From Bacteroidales bacterium (lineage in GTDB: Bacteria > Bacteroidota > Bacteroidia > Bacteroidales > GCA-2748055): 64,000 nucleotides of DNA. Each line of letters starts with the position of its first letter. Position 1 is the stretch's first letter. The stretch covers positions 1 to 64,000 of the forward strand of contig JAIOZM010000004.1 in assembly GCA_021740585.1 (NCBI GenBank), given 5' to 3'. Made by a program: the position numbers and the translations under genes. Shown piece by piece: positions 16,220-25,368 of the stretch. Under the pieces are notes generated by a model, which was given only the letters and a program-made list of their open reading frames with translations, was not told where the DNA came from and ran no database searches.

Positions 16220-17737
16220 ATGAAAATACAATTATTTGGAGGTATAATGCTTGCATTAACGGCGGGCTCTTGTGCGCAGGTGAAAGAACAAGCGCAACCC
16301 AATATCATACTTATTGCGATCGATGATCTTAACGACTGGGTAGGTGCATTTGGCGGTAATCCACAGGCAATAACACCCAATATGGACAAGTTAGCCGAAC
16401 AATCGGTTATCTTCCAAAATGCCAATTGTCCCGGTCCTGTATGCGGGCCATCTCGTTCGGCACTTTTATCCGGATTTATGCCTTACACTACCGGGATTTA
16501 TGGGAATGCGAATAATATGCTTGACTCCAAACTCGTGCAGGAATACGCTACTTTACCGGAATATTTTTCCAAAAACGGTTACCTGACCATCTCAAAGGGT
16601 AAGATTTTTCATAAGCATACCACAGAAAACGGAATGGATCACGGTCAGTGGGCTTTTGATATATGGGAGCAGGAAACCGGTGATGGAAAAATACAAACCG
16701 ACAAGCTATATTCCCGTAATAAAGGCATCATAAATGGAGAGAAAGTGGCAGATTCAAAATTTACCGAAGGAGGTGGAACAGAGTTTGCCTGGTGTCCAAC
16801 TGAAGGCGATAAAGAGGATACGAAAGATTATAAGACCGCTCAGTGGTTCGCTGAAAAGCTGCAGGAAGATTACGAAAAACCTTTTTTTATGGCAGTGGGC
16901 CTTTCAAAGCCTCATCTTCCCTGGTATGTTCCTCAGGAGTATTTCGATATGTATGGACTCGATACATTGAAAATACCTGAATTCCATTTGGATGATCTTG
17001 ATGATATCATTGATGATAATGGAAAAAGAATGTTTTCGCCAACAGAAGATTTTCTATGGGCAAATCAGGATGAAGAACTTTTTAAAAGGGCCGTGCAGGC
17101 TTATTTGGCTAGTACTACTTATGCCGACGATTGTGTTGGTGTGGTTATGGATGCTTTAAATAATAGCAAATATGCGGAGAACACTATCATTATTTTGTTT
17201 GGCGATCATGGATGGCATCTGGGAGAAAAGCTGAGGTTCAGAAAAGTAACTTTATGGAAAGAAGCTACCCAACTTCCTTTGATGATAAAATTGCCGGGAA
17301 TGACAGAAAAACAATATTGTAACAAAACCGTTAATCTTATCGATTTATATCCTACGCTGATAGAACTATGTAATTTGCCAGAGAAAGCTTTGCTTGATGG
17401 CAAAAGCATAACTCCACTTCTTAAAAACCCTGAATTAGAATGGTCCCCTGCCATTACAACACAAGGTCCGGGTTCTTTTTCTGTTATTTCTCCAGACTGG
17501 CATTACATAACATATGAAAAGGGAGGGGAAGAATTATACGATTTAAAAAATGATCCAATGGAATGGGAAAATCTTACTCGTTCGGAATCAAGAACTATTA
17601 TAGAAGCCAAGACCTATTTACAATCATTTTTACCGGATAGTTATGCGGATAAATTGCCACAGAGTGATAAGGATAAATCAAGGAATGATGTTGACCTGAC
17701 GATTAAGCCTGGAAGGGATTTGAATACACTAAAGTAA
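16220..17737 (+). CDS. Sulfatase, iduronate-2-sulfatase-like (S1_7-type), lipoprotein
   Basis: Lipobox TAGSC at about residue 16. PNIILIAIDDLNDWVGAFGG and VCGPSRSALLSG (formylglycine site C75) are the standard signature of the iduronate-2-sulfatase group. FGDHGWHLGEKLRFRK holds the second metal site and a conserved substrate-pocket segment. In marine Bacteroidota, S1_7 enzymes act on several sulfated galactans and fucans, so the family alone does not prove uronate specificity. It follows the PhoD-like gene by 25 bp. A 290-bp repeat-filled gap follows it. Confidence 0.93.
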   Translation: MKIQLFGGIMLALTAGSCAQVKEQAQPNIILIAIDDLNDWVGAFGGNPQAITPNMDKLAEQSVIFQNANCPGPVCGPSRSALLSGFMPYTTGIYGNANNMLDSKLVQEYATLPEYFSKNGYLTISKGKIFHKHTTENGMDHGQWAFDIWEQETGDGKIQTDKLYSRNKGIINGEKVADSKFTEGGGTEFAWCPTEGDKEDTKDYKTAQWFAEKLQEDYEKPFFMAVGLSKPHLPWYVPQEYFDMYGLDTLKIPEFHLDDLDDIIDDNGKRMFSPTEDFLWANQDEELFKRAVQAYLASTTYADDCVGVVMDALNNSKYAENTIIILFGDHGWHLGEKLRFRKVTLWKEATQLPLMIKLPGMTEKQYCNKTVNLIDLYPTLIELCNLPEKALLDGKSITPLLKNPELEWSPAITTQGPGSFSVISPDWHYITYEKGGEELYDLKNDPMEWENLTRSESRTIIEAKTYLQSFLPDSYADKLPQSDKDKSRNDVDLTIKPGRDLNTLK

Positions 17738-17771
17738 TTAGTTCTTTTCCTGAGTGAATAATAAAGAGATT

Positions 17772-17963
17772 GAGGATGTCCAAAAAGTCTCTGTGGTACT
17801 CTATGTCAACTCTGTGTAATTCTCTAAATTATTGTTGCACAGAGGATCACCGAGGAAACACAGAGGACCACAGAGAAAAATAATATCAACTTTTGAATAA
17901 TTGAGTACTTTTTGGACACCCTCAATCTTTTCAGGTTTTATAAGGTTTACCGGACAACAATGA
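17772..17963. repeat. Large imperfect palindrome plus copy of the 11406 repeat
   Basis: The ends TGAGGATGTCCAAAAAGT (near 17772) and ACTTTTTGGACACCCTCA (near 17907-17924) are inverted with one mismatch. Inside, a ctctgtggtactc block is mirrored by cacagaggaccacagag. The arrangement forms a long cruciform of about 150 bp. Immediately after, 17923-17963 repeats 11406-11446 (39 of 41 identical). No protein is encoded. It breaks the operon between the S1_7 sulfatase and the hydrolase at 18028 and may affect transcript stability or read-through. Confidence 0.65.
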
Positions 17964-18027
17964 TTAAATTTTAAAAAAATAAACTTAAAATAAGTCCACC
18001 ATCAAAATACCTAAATATCAAATAACT

Positions 18028-19770
18028 ATGAAAAAAATGTTTTTCCTGATTTTTGCTGTAATAATTGCAAGCTTTTCCGGATGCGTCAATTCTCAAAAAG
18101 AAATAGCCATTGAACCTTCCAGTAAATACTTTCCTGAAAACTGCTGGGGTGTTTATAGTTGGGCTGGCTGGAATACAAAGGAAGTAAGTCGTGAGAGTCA
18201 TCCGCTTATCAAAGGAGCTCCAATTATCCTAAAATGGAATGATGTGGAGCCCGAACCCGGAGTTTTCAAATTCGAGGAGCTGCTGGATGAAAAACTTAAG
18301 CTGGCTGATGCAAATGATTTCTATACTTTTCTTATGATATGGGTAGCTCCCAATGCGCCAGAATGGCTCTATGAAAACGGGGTGCCAGAATTAGAAATGA
18401 CACCTACACTTAATCCTTTGGGACAACCCAGAGACTGGACTTTCCAGTATTATCTTGATGAGGATTATATTAATTATTATCACAGGCTTCTTAAGGAATT
18501 TGGAGCATACCTAATGCAACTACCTGATAGCTTGAGGGAAAGAGTGCTCTATATTCAGTCTGCCGAAGGAAGTACAGGAGATGGCGGGCCTTATAAAGGA
18601 GACCCTGTTCTTCCGGGATTTGTGATTAGCAATGAAGCCTGGGGCGAATTCAGAATAGATGCATGGGAGGTTCTCAAGGCCGCCGTGAGTGATGAGAATG
18701 GAGAAATGCAAATACCATTATTGGTTAATTTCGATTCAAATAGCAAGCGGCAATATGAATGGCTGTTGGAAAATCTTCCGGTAATCGGATTGAAAAACGG
18801 AATGTTCTCTCATGGTTATCATATCAGCGATACAAAAAGCAGGCTTGAAAGCTGGGAAACCTTTCGAAAAGATGTGGACGCTCATGGAATGGAATTTTTC
18901 TCTCGTGGAGAGCAGGATGGTGAATGGGCCGTTTACGGCTGGAGTACTCAGAATCCGGAACAGGCCTTTTACTGGTCGGGGATTTTTGCTACCCACTGCG
19001 GACTCGACATGTGGAATGTCCCTAATGAAGCAAGCGCTGGCTATCATTATCAGGATGCCATCAACTTTTTTAATAAATATGCCGGGCATCATAAGCCTTC
19101 CTCGGCACCTGCTGCTTTTTGCGCCTTGAGAAAAGGACTGGATGCTTCTGATACCATAGCATACCCCGAAAATATTTACGGTTCTGCAAAGAAGAATAAT
19201 ATTGGAAGATACCTCAATATTGCTGCCGCTTATAAGGAAAATGGCGCAATGCAGGGGGATCCTGAAAAAGCAACCGGCGGAGGAATGGTCAACCGGAAAA
19301 GACAGGATTATAACGATGTGGGATGGGGAATTCTTGATGGGAACTATCAAAGATTTATTAGTCAGATCGATGCCGAATCGACCAGTAAAGGCTGGTGGCA
19401 TAAAGGTCCTGAAAAAAGTATTTACAGTAGATTTGCAAGATCTATTATTATGAATGAAGATAAAGGAGCAATTTATTTTGATGTAAATGATTTATTTTAT
19501 CAAAATCCGGTTACACTCGAGATTCGAGTGGTATATCTTGATGAAGGCAATTCGGAATGGTCTTTTTTGTATGACTCGAAAAAAGATCCCGAGAAAATGG
19601 CTTATACCATAAAAAATGAAAACTCAGGAGAATGGAAGGAAAAAACTATCATCGTAAAGGATGCCAAATTTGAAAATAATGGCGAACGATCTTCTGATAT
19701 TAGCATTAGGTCTGTAGGCAAAGAGGATGTAATATTCCATCTGATAGAAGTAATTAAAATTGAGAAGTGA
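18028..19770 (+). CDS. Putative (beta/alpha)8 glycoside hydrolase, lipoprotein, paralogue 1 of 4
   Basis: First of four tandem paralogues (18028, 21781, 23600, 25369). Lipobox FSGC near residue 20. The body has the features of a clan GH-A-like barrel: GVYSWAGWN, ILKWNDVEPEPGVFKFE, APEWLYENGVPE, a YIQSAEGSTGDGG segment with E180, and FFSRGEQDGEW with E295. E295 is conserved in all four copies and is the best nucleophile candidate; E180 is shared only with paralogue 2. A C-terminal beta-sandwich ends in VIFHLIEVIKIE. I cannot assign a CAZy family with confidence. Activity on a galactan is inferred from the alpha-galactosidases and sulfatases around it. Confidence 0.8.
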   Translation: MKKMFFLIFAVIIASFSGCVNSQKEIAIEPSSKYFPENCWGVYSWAGWNTKEVSRESHPLIKGAPIILKWNDVEPEPGVFKFEELLDEKLKLADANDFYTFLMIWVAPNAPEWLYENGVPELEMTPTLNPLGQPRDWTFQYYLDEDYINYYHRLLKEFGAYLMQLPDSLRERVLYIQSAEGSTGDGGPYKGDPVLPGFVISNEAWGEFRIDAWEVLKAAVSDENGEMQIPLLVNFDSNSKRQYEWLLENLPVIGLKNGMFSHGYHISDTKSRLESWETFRKDVDAHGMEFFSRGEQDGEWAVYGWSTQNPEQAFYWSGIFATHCGLDMWNVPNEASAGYHYQDAINFFNKYAGHHKPSSAPAAFCALRKGLDASDTIAYPENIYGSAKKNNIGRYLNIAAAYKENGAMQGDPEKATGGGMVNRKRQDYNDVGWGILDGNYQRFISQIDAESTSKGWWHKGPEKSIYSRFARSIIMNEDKGAIYFDVNDLFYQNPVTLEIRVVYLDEGNSEWSFLYDSKKDPEKMAYTIKNENSGEWKEKTIIVKDAKFENNGERSSDISIRSVGKEDVIFHLIEVIKIEK

Positions 19771-19830
19771 TTTCTGATAATTTATTTATTCGGAAAAAGT
19801 GAATTATAATTGAAAAAAGGTCTTATTAAG

Positions 19831-21267
19831 ATGAAACAGATATTTCTTATACCTACACTTTTTATTAACCTGCACTTTTCAATACAGGCACAAGATAAAC
19901 CGAATGTTATTCTTATTCTATCAGATGACCATAGTTATCCTCATGTAGGCTGTTATGGCGATGAAAATATCCTGACATATAACATTACCCCCAACATTGA
20001 TGCTTTTGCCAGACAGGGTATGCGGTTTGAAAGAGCCTACACCACTGCACCTCAATGTGCTCCTTCACGAATTTCTATATTTACAGGTCGCAGTCCTATG
20101 AGTATTGGAATAACTCGTTTTATGGAACCAGCGGGAAAGGATGTGGATTTTTTTACAGATATTTTAAGAAAATCCGGTTATTGGGTTGGTCTTGATGGCC
20201 GCCACCATCATTTAGATGGAGCTGTAAAAGATAAAAACCCAATTATCAATGAAACCCTTAGCGAGGAAGGGATGAAAAATCTGGAACAACGTTTTGACCA
20301 TGTAGGGAGGTACAACACCAAAGGCATAAGTTTAGATACCGTCCCACAAAAGTTAAACTCAATTTTAGATGAGGTACCTCTGGGGAAACCTTTCTTTCTC
20401 TATTTTGGGTTTAATCAACCTCATCGAAAATTTGAAGATGATTTTGAAGAAATAGACCCTGAACAATTACTGTTACCACCAGATTTCCCCGATTTACCGG
20501 AAGTACGTAAAGATTACGCACGTTACCTGTCAGATGTTCGTGACATGGACCGAGGTTTTGGATATATAATGAAGGTTCTTGAAGACAGAGGTTTATCGAA
20601 AAATACAATTGTCATTTTTATGGGTGATAATGGCGAATCCTTATTACGCGGCAAGGGAACCTTGCATAGCCGTGGTATTCATGTGCCGTTAATCATAAGT
20701 TGGCCGGGAGTAATACAAGAAAATTCCTCAACCAAAACGCTGGTAAGCGGCGAAGATCTTGCACCGACCATACTTGAAATGCTTGGATTAACTTTTAATA
20801 ATGAAATTTCCGGGAGGAGTTTTCTAAATACATTAAAAGGAATTAAAACTGGGAATGAGCGCGACTTTATTTTCGCTGAGAGGGGTTGGCACTGGGGACC
20901 ACTTACCCGTACCGATGGTTTGGATTTTTGCAGGTCGGTAACCTCAGAACGTTTTCATTTTGTGTATAACGCACTACCAAAACAGGAATTTGCACCGGTG
21001 GATATGGTAAAAACATTGGCTTGGGATGAAGTTGTAGAAGCTCATTCAGATAAAAGATTATCTGATTTAATCGAGAGTTTTTATTTCTATAGCGATCGAC
21101 CTGTTTTTGAGTTCTACGATTTAGTAAATGATCCTTTTGAGCTCAATAATCTATCGGGACAAAAAGAATTCATAGAATTAGAAAAAATTCATCGGGATGA
21201 ATTAGATAAGTTGATGATAAAGGATCATGATTTTTTACCATTACCCTCTCATGTTATTGAAAATTAA
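19831..21267 (+). CDS. Sulfatase (S1 family), exported
   Basis: Formylglycine site C76 in CAPSR within RAYTTAPQCAPSRISIF, metal site NVILILSDDHSYPHVGCYG, and second metal site IFMGDNGESLLRGKGTLHSRG. The frame is open from a TTG at 19810, but ATG 19831 begins a good signal peptide (MKQIFLIPTLFINLHFSIQAQ), so that start is used. There is no lipobox, so the enzyme is probably soluble in the periplasm. The SDDHSY and TPNIDAFARQGMRFERAY segments resemble the N-sulfatase or heparan-type group. It lies 60 bp after paralogue 1 of the hydrolase family. A decayed gene follows. Confidence 0.92.
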   Translation: MKQIFLIPTLFINLHFSIQAQDKPNVILILSDDHSYPHVGCYGDENILTYNITPNIDAFARQGMRFERAYTTAPQCAPSRISIFTGRSPMSIGITRFMEPAGKDVDFFTDILRKSGYWVGLDGRHHHLDGAVKDKNPIINETLSEEGMKNLEQRFDHVGRYNTKGISLDTVPQKLNSILDEVPLGKPFFLYFGFNQPHRKFEDDFEEIDPEQLLLPPDFPDLPEVRKDYARYLSDVRDMDRGFGYIMKVLEDRGLSKNTIVIFMGDNGESLLRGKGTLHSRGIHVPLIISWPGVIQENSSTKTLVSGEDLAPTILEMLGLTFNNEISGRSFLNTLKGIKTGNERDFIFAERGWHWGPLTRTDGLDFCRSVTSERFHFVYNALPKQEFAPVDMVKTLAWDEVVEAHSDKRLSDLIESFYFYSDRPVFEFYDLVNDPFELNNLSGQKEFIELEKIHRDELDKLMIKDHDFLPLPSHVIEN

Positions 21268-21360
21268 TATGACTCGGGTCATTCAGATTCACTAAACGGT
21301 AGTTAGGGTTGTGCGTGCTTAGGTTTCAGCAATGGGTCATGACATAGGGAGAGAATTTGA

Positions 21361-21710
21361 ATGAAAAAATCAATATTGAGTATAATTGGCGTTATCCTGC
21401 TTGGTGCGACTGTGCAGTTGGGTGCTGCCGATATCAAGGTATGGCAGAATCCCCTTTGGTGATGATCGCAAAAACCGTTTCATTCTTCCGTAAGAACCAG
21501 AAACATTGGATGATGTTAAATCGGCAATATGGTTGGGAAACCGCACTCCTCAAATTATGGACAATCGGTATGCAAATGTCACCGACTCCTTCCCACTTCA
21601 AAAAGGAAATATTGCATTTAAACTTTGAACGAATTGTAATTCCAAATTGGAATAAAACGCTACCCGTTTTTTATATAGGTAGGTTAACTTTGCTGAAGAA
21701 CTTTTGCTAA
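21361..21710 (+). pseudogene. Decayed exported protein gene (5' fragment with frameshift)
   Basis: ATG 21361 starts a typical signal peptide (MKKSILSIIGVILLGATVQ) and the sequence AADIKVWQNPLW, then a stop at 21460. From 21458 the +1 frame continues plausibly (GDDRKNRFILP, a stop at 21491, then EPETLDDVKSAIWLGNRTPQ to a stop near 21630). This is a gene start destroyed by a frameshift and stops. The family cannot be named. The 3' part of the region has been taken over by operator/promoter site 2. An overlapping frame of 117 codons from 21357 is not a believable protein. Confidence 0.55.
21644..21692 (+). promoter_or_regulatory. Candidate HTCS operator and promoter, site 2
   Basis: AAATTGGAATAAAAC (21644-21658) is identical to the 15-mer at site 1 and stands 26 nt before TAACTTTG (21685-21692), a perfect TAnnTTTG -7 box. 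Here the 15-mer is part of an exact palindrome, attccaa-a-ttggaat. Transcription would start near 21700, about 80 nt before the hydrolase at 21781. The array therefore has a second HTCS-responsive start, driving paralogues 2-4 and the genes beyond. Confidence 0.65.
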
Positions 21711-21780
21711 TAGAATACTTTTAAATACGGGCAAAATATATACTTAGGAAAATTTGATTTTGTATTAAAAAAAATACCCT

Positions 21781-23565
21781 ATGAAGATACTTAAAGTATT
21801 ATCAGCTATTGCTCTAGCTTCCGCACTATTTTTATCTCTTGTCAGCTGTAACAGTCAATCATCAAAAAATGAATCAGCAGTATCTACAACCCTGCCTGCG
21901 GGAATAATTCCTGTTGATGCCTGCGGTGTCTGGTGCTGGTACTCAACCGGTGGTGCCCCCAACAAGTGGGACGGAAAAATATCAGATGAAGAGACCTACC
22001 CCGGTATGAGAGGTATCCCCATTGTTGTTGGATGGAATGAACTGGAACCCGAAGATGGTATCTATAACTGGAATCTGATTGACGACATTATAAAAAAAGC
22101 TGATGAATACGACAAGTATGTTTTTACCCTCTTATGGCTTAACCCTGTAAATCCGGAATGGCTGTATGAAAAAGGAGTTCCTAAAGTTGAGATTGAATCT
22201 TTCAAGAGAGATCCCAATTTCTCAACCCTTCCATACCCCATGGATGAGAAATACAAGTTCTATTCAGAACGTATTATCACAAAGCTGGCTGAGCATTTGA
22301 GGAGTCTTCCTCCTGATCTGTTCGAACGAATAGTATTTCATCAGGTAGTGGAAGGTTCTACAGGAGACGGATTCTGCTATAAAGGCGACCCGGTAGACCC
22401 AAAATACAATGTTTCAAGAGATGAATGGGCTGAATATCAGAAATATATCAGAAAATTTACCGTAGATGCTTTTACGGAAAAGGATAGCGGATTGCCTGAG
22501 ATTCCTTTATTGATACATCTGATGACCGATGGGGATATGACCTGGGGCGCAGAGCAGTATGAAGGATTCCTGACAAAAAAAGGAGTGGCCTCCCATTTTT
22601 ATAATAGCAATGATTCACGCTCAAAATCATTGGTTTACGAACCATACAATACCCCTGAAAATGAATTAGGAAGACCGGTTTATAGTCGGGGAGAAGGCGA
22701 AACCATGTGGATGAGGGAATGGTTTAAAAAAGACTCATTGCAAAATCTTTATTGGAGTGCTTTTCATGCCTTGCATTGGGGATTGGATATTTGGAATATT
22801 CCGGATCATATCCTGGCTGAGCCACGATGGTATCCTGCTTTAGATGTATTTAATAAATATGCCGGAAATAAATTCCCCGGGATTTCTCCTTATGCATTTG
22901 CAGCATTAAAAGATCAATTAAATGCCGATGACACCATTCGATTCCCGGAAAATATTTACGGAGTAGCTACAAAAACAAATACAGAAAGAGTACTTAAAAT
23001 CTGTTCTTCTTTTGCCGACCATGGGGCAATTGTTGAAGATTTGGATTTAAGTCTTGCAGGAAGCCATAGCAGTCGAGCCAGAAGAGGATATAATGATGTT
23101 GGTTGGGACAGGATTGATACCGATTATCGCATGTATTTGTATTCAATAGATCAAGTAGAAACAAGTGTTGGCTGGTGGCATATCGGACCAAAAGAATCTC
23201 CTTATGGCCGTTTTGCACGAGGATTCGAACATTCCACTGGAAAGGACACCCTCTTTTTCAAATTCCATAAAGATTTCTTCCCGGGTAATGGAAAAAAGGT
23301 GGGAAACCTGAAGTTCAGAATAGTGTGGTTGGATAACAACAAAGGATCCTGGAAATTTGTCTACGACGCAGGAGGTCGTGAAATGAATACTGCAGCCGAG
23401 TTTTCAGGGATGGGAACTGGTAAATGGAGAGAAGAACTCATAACTGTTAAGGATGCTATAATGGACGGAAATGGTCCCAGGGCTTCAGATATTGTCCTTA
23501 TAAATACTGACAATCTGGATAACATCTTTCACATTATTGAGGTTGAACGGATAGTTGAGGAATAA
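21781..23565 (+). CDS. Putative (beta/alpha)8 glycoside hydrolase, lipoprotein, paralogue 2 of 4
   Basis: Lipobox LVSC near residue 24. It shares with paralogue 1 the segments WNELEPEDGIYNWN, NPEWLYEKGVPK, VVEGSTGDGFCYKGDP (E191), YSRGEGETMW (E305), WGLDIWNIPD, FNKYAGNKFPG and NADDTIRFPENIYG, and the C-terminal sandwich ending NIFHIIEVERI. E191 and E305 correspond to E180 and E295 of paralogue 1 and are acid/base and nucleophile candidates. It is the first gene after operator site 2. It likely acts as a cell-anchored exo- or endo-glycosidase on the imported glycan; the bond cleaved is unknown. Confidence 0.8.
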   Translation: MKILKVLSAIALASALFLSLVSCNSQSSKNESAVSTTLPAGIIPVDACGVWCWYSTGGAPNKWDGKISDEETYPGMRGIPIVVGWNELEPEDGIYNWNLIDDIIKKADEYDKYVFTLLWLNPVNPEWLYEKGVPKVEIESFKRDPNFSTLPYPMDEKYKFYSERIITKLAEHLRSLPPDLFERIVFHQVVEGSTGDGFCYKGDPVDPKYNVSRDEWAEYQKYIRKFTVDAFTEKDSGLPEIPLLIHLMTDGDMTWGAEQYEGFLTKKGVASHFYNSNDSRSKSLVYEPYNTPENELGRPVYSRGEGETMWMREWFKKDSLQNLYWSAFHALHWGLDIWNIPDHILAEPRWYPALDVFNKYAGNKFPGISPYAFAALKDQLNADDTIRFPENIYGVATKTNTERVLKICSSFADHGAIVEDLDLSLAGSHSSRARRGYNDVGWDRIDTDYRMYLYSIDQVETSVGWWHIGPKESPYGRFARGFEHSTGKDTLFFKFHKDFFPGNGKKVGNLKFRIVWLDNNKGSWKFVYDAGGREMNTAAEFSGMGTGKWREELITVKDAIMDGNGPRASDIVLINTDNLDNIFHIIEVERIVEE

Positions 23566-23599
23566 AACATAAATATTTAACAATATAATAACCAATTCG

Positions 23600-25345
23600 A
23601 TGAAATCAATTAAATATAGCTTGCTGATCGCTCTTTCAATCAGTATTATTTCTACTTCGAATCTTAATGCTCAAAGTGCCCTCGATCTCAAAGCCTATGG
23701 TGTCTGGAGTCGCGGGGATATTGAGTTTGATCCCGCAAAACCAAACTACGACTATTTATTGGGGATGTCGGCCCCGGGTTCCTGGGGAAATATTCAACCG
23801 GATGACAGTTCAACCTACAATTGGAATATTATTCAGGAATCGATTGATTTGGCTACTGAAAGAAATCAATACCTGTATCTGGGAATTGGATTTGGACCTG
23901 AAGCCCCGGACTGGATCTATGAATGTGGTGTTCCCAAAGTATATACAACTGAAGATGGGCCTAAGCAACATGATAAATGGCCATACTACCCATATTATGC
24001 GGATCCAGACTATATGCGGTATTATAAAAATTTCCTGATTAAATTAGGAGAATTCCTGAAAAGTCAACCCGCAAATAAACTGGAGAAGGTTGTTTTTATT
24101 CAGGTAAAAACGGGGTGCACCGGGGATGAGACTGCTTATAAAGGGAAGGCCAATAACCCGGAATATGAAATGGAAAAAAATAGTAAAGGCTGGCTGGACT
24201 TCAGACTTTTCGCCTTTGAAACCTACAGGGAAGTTTTTAATTCAGAAGATCTCCATATTCCCTTATTATTTAATGCAATCAGTCCTGAATCTTACCCCGA
24301 TGAATGGCAATGGCTAACTGAAAATATCGGTAACGGTTTCGGTATTAAAGAAGGGGCTATGGTAAGGGGACATCACCTGACCGGCGAAAGAACAGTTGTT
24401 GAGCAATGGAATCCTCACCTGGTGAATCCAAAGGAACTACCTCTTTTTGCAAGATCGGAAATGGATCAGACATGGAGGAAATACTTATATCAGATCAATG
24501 TTGAACTGGGATTTTACTGGGGAGTGCTGAATGGCTTAAATCAGGGATTATCGGTTTGGGACCTATCCAATAGCGCTCTGGAAATGGCCGGTAAAAATAC
24601 TTCGGTACAAAATTCATTAAGATTCTTCAACAAATATGCCGGACAAATTTATCCGGAATCTTCTACCCATGCATTTATTGCCCTGCACGAGGGAATGGAT
24701 GCATCCGACACTAAAAAATTCCCTGAGGATATATATGGCGAGGCCTCTCCAAAAAATGAAGCAAGGTATGAGGCCATTTGTAATGATCCTGCCTATAAAG
24801 CCAGGGGTGCAAGAATTGACGACTCTTATGGAGCTACTCTTGGACAGGTGCGGCAGAGAGATACACAAAAAGCATATAATGATGCCGGTTGGGAAATATG
24901 GCCGACTAACTATTCGCGCTTTATAACTCAAATCGATCCGGATAATACATCCATCGGAGTATTCAGAATTGGAGGTCCCATTGATAAAAACTCATCCATC
25001 TATTCACGTTTCGCGCGTTCGTTTGAAAGCAGCACAGGAAAAAATGCTATGTATTTTAAATTGGCTGACGGCTTTAGCCAGGATAATCCCCAGAATATAA
25101 CTTTCAATGTGATATACTATGATAAGGTGAAAGGATCTGAATGGGAATTAAAATATGACGCCGGAAAAGGCAACTTTAAAACGGCAAAAAAGGTCATAGG
25201 TACAGGTGATAAAACTTGGAAATCCATTACAGTTAAGGTTACCGATGCAGTGCTGAATCAAAATGGTCCTGAAAAATCCGATTTCGCACTTGTAAATGCG
25301 GATAAAATAGATGATATTTTCCACATGATTGAAGTTGAAAAGTAA
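23600..25345 (+). CDS. Putative (beta/alpha)8 glycoside hydrolase, exported, paralogue 3 of 4
   Basis: A type I signal peptide (ending NLNAQ) replaces the lipobox of paralogues 1 and 2. The mature protein starts ALDLKAYGVWSRG and keeps the family pattern: SWGNIQPDDSSTYNWN, PDWIYECGVPK, QVKTGCTGDETAYKG, FARSEMDQTW (E287, nucleophile candidate) and NKYAGQIYPE. At the position of E180/E191 it has Thr, with Glu instead five residues later (TGDE), so acid/base placement or specificity may have changed. It is very close to paralogue 4, including long near-identical DNA around 24840-24910 and 26585-26660, which points to recent duplication or gene conversion. Its stop overlaps an in-frame upstream ATG of paralogue 4 (TAATG). 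Confidence 0.8.
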   Translation: MKSIKYSLLIALSISIISTSNLNAQSALDLKAYGVWSRGDIEFDPAKPNYDYLLGMSAPGSWGNIQPDDSSTYNWNIIQESIDLATERNQYLYLGIGFGPEAPDWIYECGVPKVYTTEDGPKQHDKWPYYPYYADPDYMRYYKNFLIKLGEFLKSQPANKLEKVVFIQVKTGCTGDETAYKGKANNPEYEMEKNSKGWLDFRLFAFETYREVFNSEDLHIPLLFNAISPESYPDEWQWLTENIGNGFGIKEGAMVRGHHLTGERTVVEQWNPHLVNPKELPLFARSEMDQTWRKYLYQINVELGFYWGVLNGLNQGLSVWDLSNSALEMAGKNTSVQNSLRFFNKYAGQIYPESSTHAFIALHEGMDASDTKKFPEDIYGEASPKNEARYEAICNDPAYKARGARIDDSYGATLGQVRQRDTQKAYNDAGWEIWPTNYSRFITQIDPDNTSIGVFRIGGPIDKNSSIYSRFARSFESSTGKNAMYFKLADGFSQDNPQNITFNVIYYDKVKGSEWELKYDAGKGNFKTAKKVIGTGDKTWKSITVKVTDAVLNQNGPEKSDFALVNADKIDDIFHMIEVEK

Positions 25346-25368
25346 TGCTAAACCAAAATTATTTAAAG

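Noticed and set aside
21357-21710. 117-codon frame
   Set aside because: It runs in a different phase from the signal peptide at 21361 and covers operator site 2; its composition (many W, C, H) is not protein-like.
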